From: Nocardioides sp. HDW12B
GTDB lineage: Bacteria; Actinomycetota; Actinomycetes; Propionibacteriales; Nocardioidaceae
DNA length: 64,000 nt
Direction of reading: 5' to 3'
NCBI RefSeq assembly: GCF_011299595.1
Contig: NZ_CP049867.1
Coordinates: forward strand, 372,001 to 436,000
This document shows positions 62,149 to 64,000 of this stretch, one piece after another. A program made the translations under genes and the position numbers. The notes below the pieces were generated by a model. It had not been told where the DNA came from and did not search any database. It saw only the letters and a list, made by a program, of their open reading frames with translations. Each line of letters opens with the position of its first letter. Within the stretch, counting starts at the first letter, position 1.

Positions 62149-63603
62149 ATGGCACAGGCGAAGGGGGTCCTCCCTAGTAAGGAAGATGACCGGGAGGTCT
62201 TGTACAAGAACCCTCGAACCTGCGGCTATTTCATCCCGATTCGAATGCGGCCAGACGTCACCTTGGAGCAGCTCCAGACTTGGTTGTCGTCTCTGGACCA
62301 GGCGGTAGACGCACTAGTGGCCCGCGCCGAGCCGACCGGTGGGGAGGAGAAGGGCGAGAAGCTCGCGTCCGTTGCGGTGGGTCTCGCACCTACCTTCTTC
62401 GATCGACTCGCAAGCGTTGGCATTCCACTTGAACGCCCCGCGGGCTTCACGCCCGAGGCGGCCCCGCCTTCCCCCAGGTTCGGCCCGGCCGCCGAGCTGC
62501 CAGCGGACATGCTCTTCTACGTTGCGTCCGTGATGGAGTTCCGCGTCGAGCAGTTCCTCCGGTACCTGATGTCCTCACCAGTCATCGAAGTCCTGGGGCT
62601 GGAGCGCGGGTACCAGCGTGTAGATGAGTCCGAGCCCTTCGGCTATCGCGACGGGGTGCGCAACGTGAAGTCCTCGAAGCGCACCGGGGTGGTTTACGTG
62701 CACCGCGACGGCGAACAGCCTGACGAGCCGACGTGGGCCGACGGTGGTACGTACATGGTGACAATGAAGATCCAACAGAAGACGGCAGCATTTGCGAGCC
62801 TGGTCGACGACGCGGCCCGCGACGCAGTGATCGGACGCACGAAGGACGGGACGCGGCTGGACCTGCCGTCCGGATCCGACCCCCACCAGGAGTCCGGCGA
62901 CGTCCCTGAGTCCCTTCCGCCTGGTTCCCACGTTCGAAAGGCCGGCCCGCGCGGGCACCACGACGACAACGAGATCTTTCGACGCGGCATGCCATACGTC
63001 GAGTTCGTTAACGGGATGGTGCAGGTGGGCCTGCACTTCTGCTCCTTCCAGTCGACGCCGAACCAGTTCGATGCCGTCTTCAACGACTGGATGCTCAACC
63101 AGCAGTTCCCCGCGCGCAGCGACGGGAGCGTCGCCGGACCGGACGCTCTGATGAGCGGCCAGTCGCCCCTCGGGCCCCTGGTCGAGGCGAAGCACGGCGG
63201 GATCTTCTTCGTGCCGCCCCATAACCCAGAGGGCATCGCGGCCACGCTGACACCGACCAAGCCGCACAAGCCCAAGACGGGCCGGCTGGCCATCAACAAG
63301 GTGGTCCGCGACCCGAACGATCCGAGCCGCCGCTTCGAGCGCGCTGGCTTCACGTTCGAGGTCCGCGACGTGTCGGGGGAGGTGATCGAAGGATCGCAGT
63401 TCGCCACCGGGTCCAACGGACGTGGGGTCTGCCCAGCTGAATTGCCGGTGGGGCACACCTACACGCTCGTTGAAACATCGTCACCTCAGGCAAACGTCTC
63501 TCTCGTGCAGCAGCAGTTCACGTTGGAGAAACCGAACCTCTTGCTGCGCGTGGAGAACGTCTTCCAAGCGCCTCCACCTCCGGGCGCCTACGGCGGAATC
63601 TAG
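62149..63603 (+). CDS. DyP-type heme peroxidase fused to a SpaA-like domain
   Basis: A 484-residue fusion. Residues ~15-350 are a dye-decolorising peroxidase: distal motif GYRDG with D168, probable proximal heme ligand H261 in SHVRKAGP, arginines in IFRRGMPY (278-279) and GLHFCSFQSTPNQFD. Residues ~378-475 form a prealbumin-like beta-sandwich of the SpaA/CnaB type (GRLAINKVVRDPND, GFTFEVRD, GHTYTLVETSSP). No signal peptide is present. DyPs oxidise bulky phenols and dyes with H2O2. AGGA lies upstream of the ATG. Confidence 0.82.
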   Translation: MAQAKGVLPSKEDDREVLYKNPRTCGYFIPIRMRPDVTLEQLQTWLSSLDQAVDALVARAEPTGGEEKGEKLASVAVGLAPTFFDRLASVGIPLERPAGFTPEAAPPSPRFGPAAELPADMLFYVASVMEFRVEQFLRYLMSSPVIEVLGLERGYQRVDESEPFGYRDGVRNVKSSKRTGVVYVHRDGEQPDEPTWADGGTYMVTMKIQQKTAAFASLVDDAARDAVIGRTKDGTRLDLPSGSDPHQESGDVPESLPPGSHVRKAGPRGHHDDNEIFRRGMPYVEFVNGMVQVGLHFCSFQSTPNQFDAVFNDWMLNQQFPARSDGSVAGPDALMSGQSPLGPLVEAKHGGIFFVPPHNPEGIAATLTPTKPHKPKTGRLAINKVVRDPNDPSRRFERAGFTFEVRDVSGEVIEGSQFATGSNGRGVCPAELPVGHTYTLVETSSPQANVSLVQQQFTLEKPNLLLRVENVFQAPPPPGAYGGI

Positions 63604-63679
63604 AAGCGACCGCGAATCGCAAGTGAGCGCTTCGCGTGACTCAGGACAACATGCTCAATGTCGAGAGGAGGTAGACGGC

Positions 63680-63796
63680 ATGGCGAAGAGCAAGCCGACT
63701 AAAGCAGCACTGTCCAAGGCGGGAAAGACCCTGGCATCCGGTGGTTCGTCGAAGGGCGCCAAGTCCAAGGCGGGCAGCACGCTGGGTAAGGGTTGA
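63680..63796 (+). CDS. 38-residue basic Ser/Gly/Lys protein
   Basis: A 39-codon frame with a perfect GAGAGGAGG about 7 nt before the ATG. It contains a repeated pattern, SKAGKTLAS and SKAGSTLGK, and about ten lysines. It follows the DyP stop by 76 nt on the same strand and may be co-transcribed. No family is firmly recognised. Confidence 0.55.
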   Translation: MAKSKPTKAALSKAGKTLASGGSSKGAKSKAGSTLGKG

Positions 63797-63862
63797 TGGC
63801 CTGGACGCGTCTGAGCGGGCCGAGTTGAGCAGCGACCCTCGGCTCGGCCGCTTGGGATGTCC

Positions 63863-63927
63863 GGTAGGCGGCGGAATGGCCCATCCTGATGTCGCAGGCC
63901 AAGTACCGCGATCGAGATCCGCCTACC
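63863..63927. repeat. Inverted repeat in the gene-free right end
   Basis: Perfect 9-bp arms GGTAGGCGG (63863-63871) and CCGCCTACC (63919-63927). The last 204 bases of the window hold no gene I can support. Confidence 0.5.
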
Positions 63928-64000
63928 AGTCGTGATGACTCGACATTGCGGAGGACCTCCGACAGTTGAGTCAGTCCATAGTCTTGGGAACCGGCAACCA

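Overview
The window is chromosomal DNA of a very GC-rich actinobacterium. An IdeR-type iron regulator, SepX/GlpR next to a gephyrin-like MoeA, the divergent glgC/glgM pair, an ANTAR protein, frequent GTG starts and many apparently leaderless genes all fit the Propionibacteriales. A Nocardioides-like genome is my best guess; this is inference from gene content and was not tested by a search.

Positions 1-52.7 kb are mostly conserved backbone. From left to right: an F420-type oxidoreductase fragment, a HAD phosphatase, an FAD oxidoreductase and an NCS2 permease; an EthA-like Baeyer-Villiger monooxygenase divergent from a MarR regulator and its MFS exporter; serC, acylphosphatase, a degenerate M16-like membrane protein, citrate synthase and pdxH; an intergenic region at 17.0-17.3 kb that probably encodes a structured minus-strand RNA; photolyase divergent from ideR; a stress-signalling block (GAF-ANTAR protein, SigB/F-type sigma factor, LuxR-type regulator) and an LCP cell-wall ligase; a TetR/class II aldolase/sugar kinase operon divergent from an exported amine oxidase; rocD; glycogen genes glgC/glgM; mscL, a SAF-domain protein, FmdB, a penicillin-acylase-like hydrolase and 5-formyl-THF cyclo-ligase; then UGPase, glp(moeA), moaC, mog, rimJ-like and sepX/glpR.

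From a tRNA-Ala(CGC) at 52.8 kb to at least 63.8 kb the sequence is an integrated mobile element. It carries an excisionase and tyrosine integrase beside the tRNA, a minus-strand transfer/maintenance block (TraD/VirD4-like coupling ATPase, SSB, DUF4913, ArdC-like protein, several unknowns) and a cargo end. The cargo end has a ribbon-helix-helix regulator, three operator-like palindromes, a DyP-type peroxidase fused to a SpaA-like beta-sandwich domain, and a tiny basic protein. The right attachment site is not visible.

Two window-wide patterns stand out. At least fifteen genes have a TANNNT hexamer ending 6-7 nt before the start codon, as expected for leaderless mRNAs. Several convergent gene junctions hold short tandem or inverted repeats, each junction with its own unrelated repeat unit.
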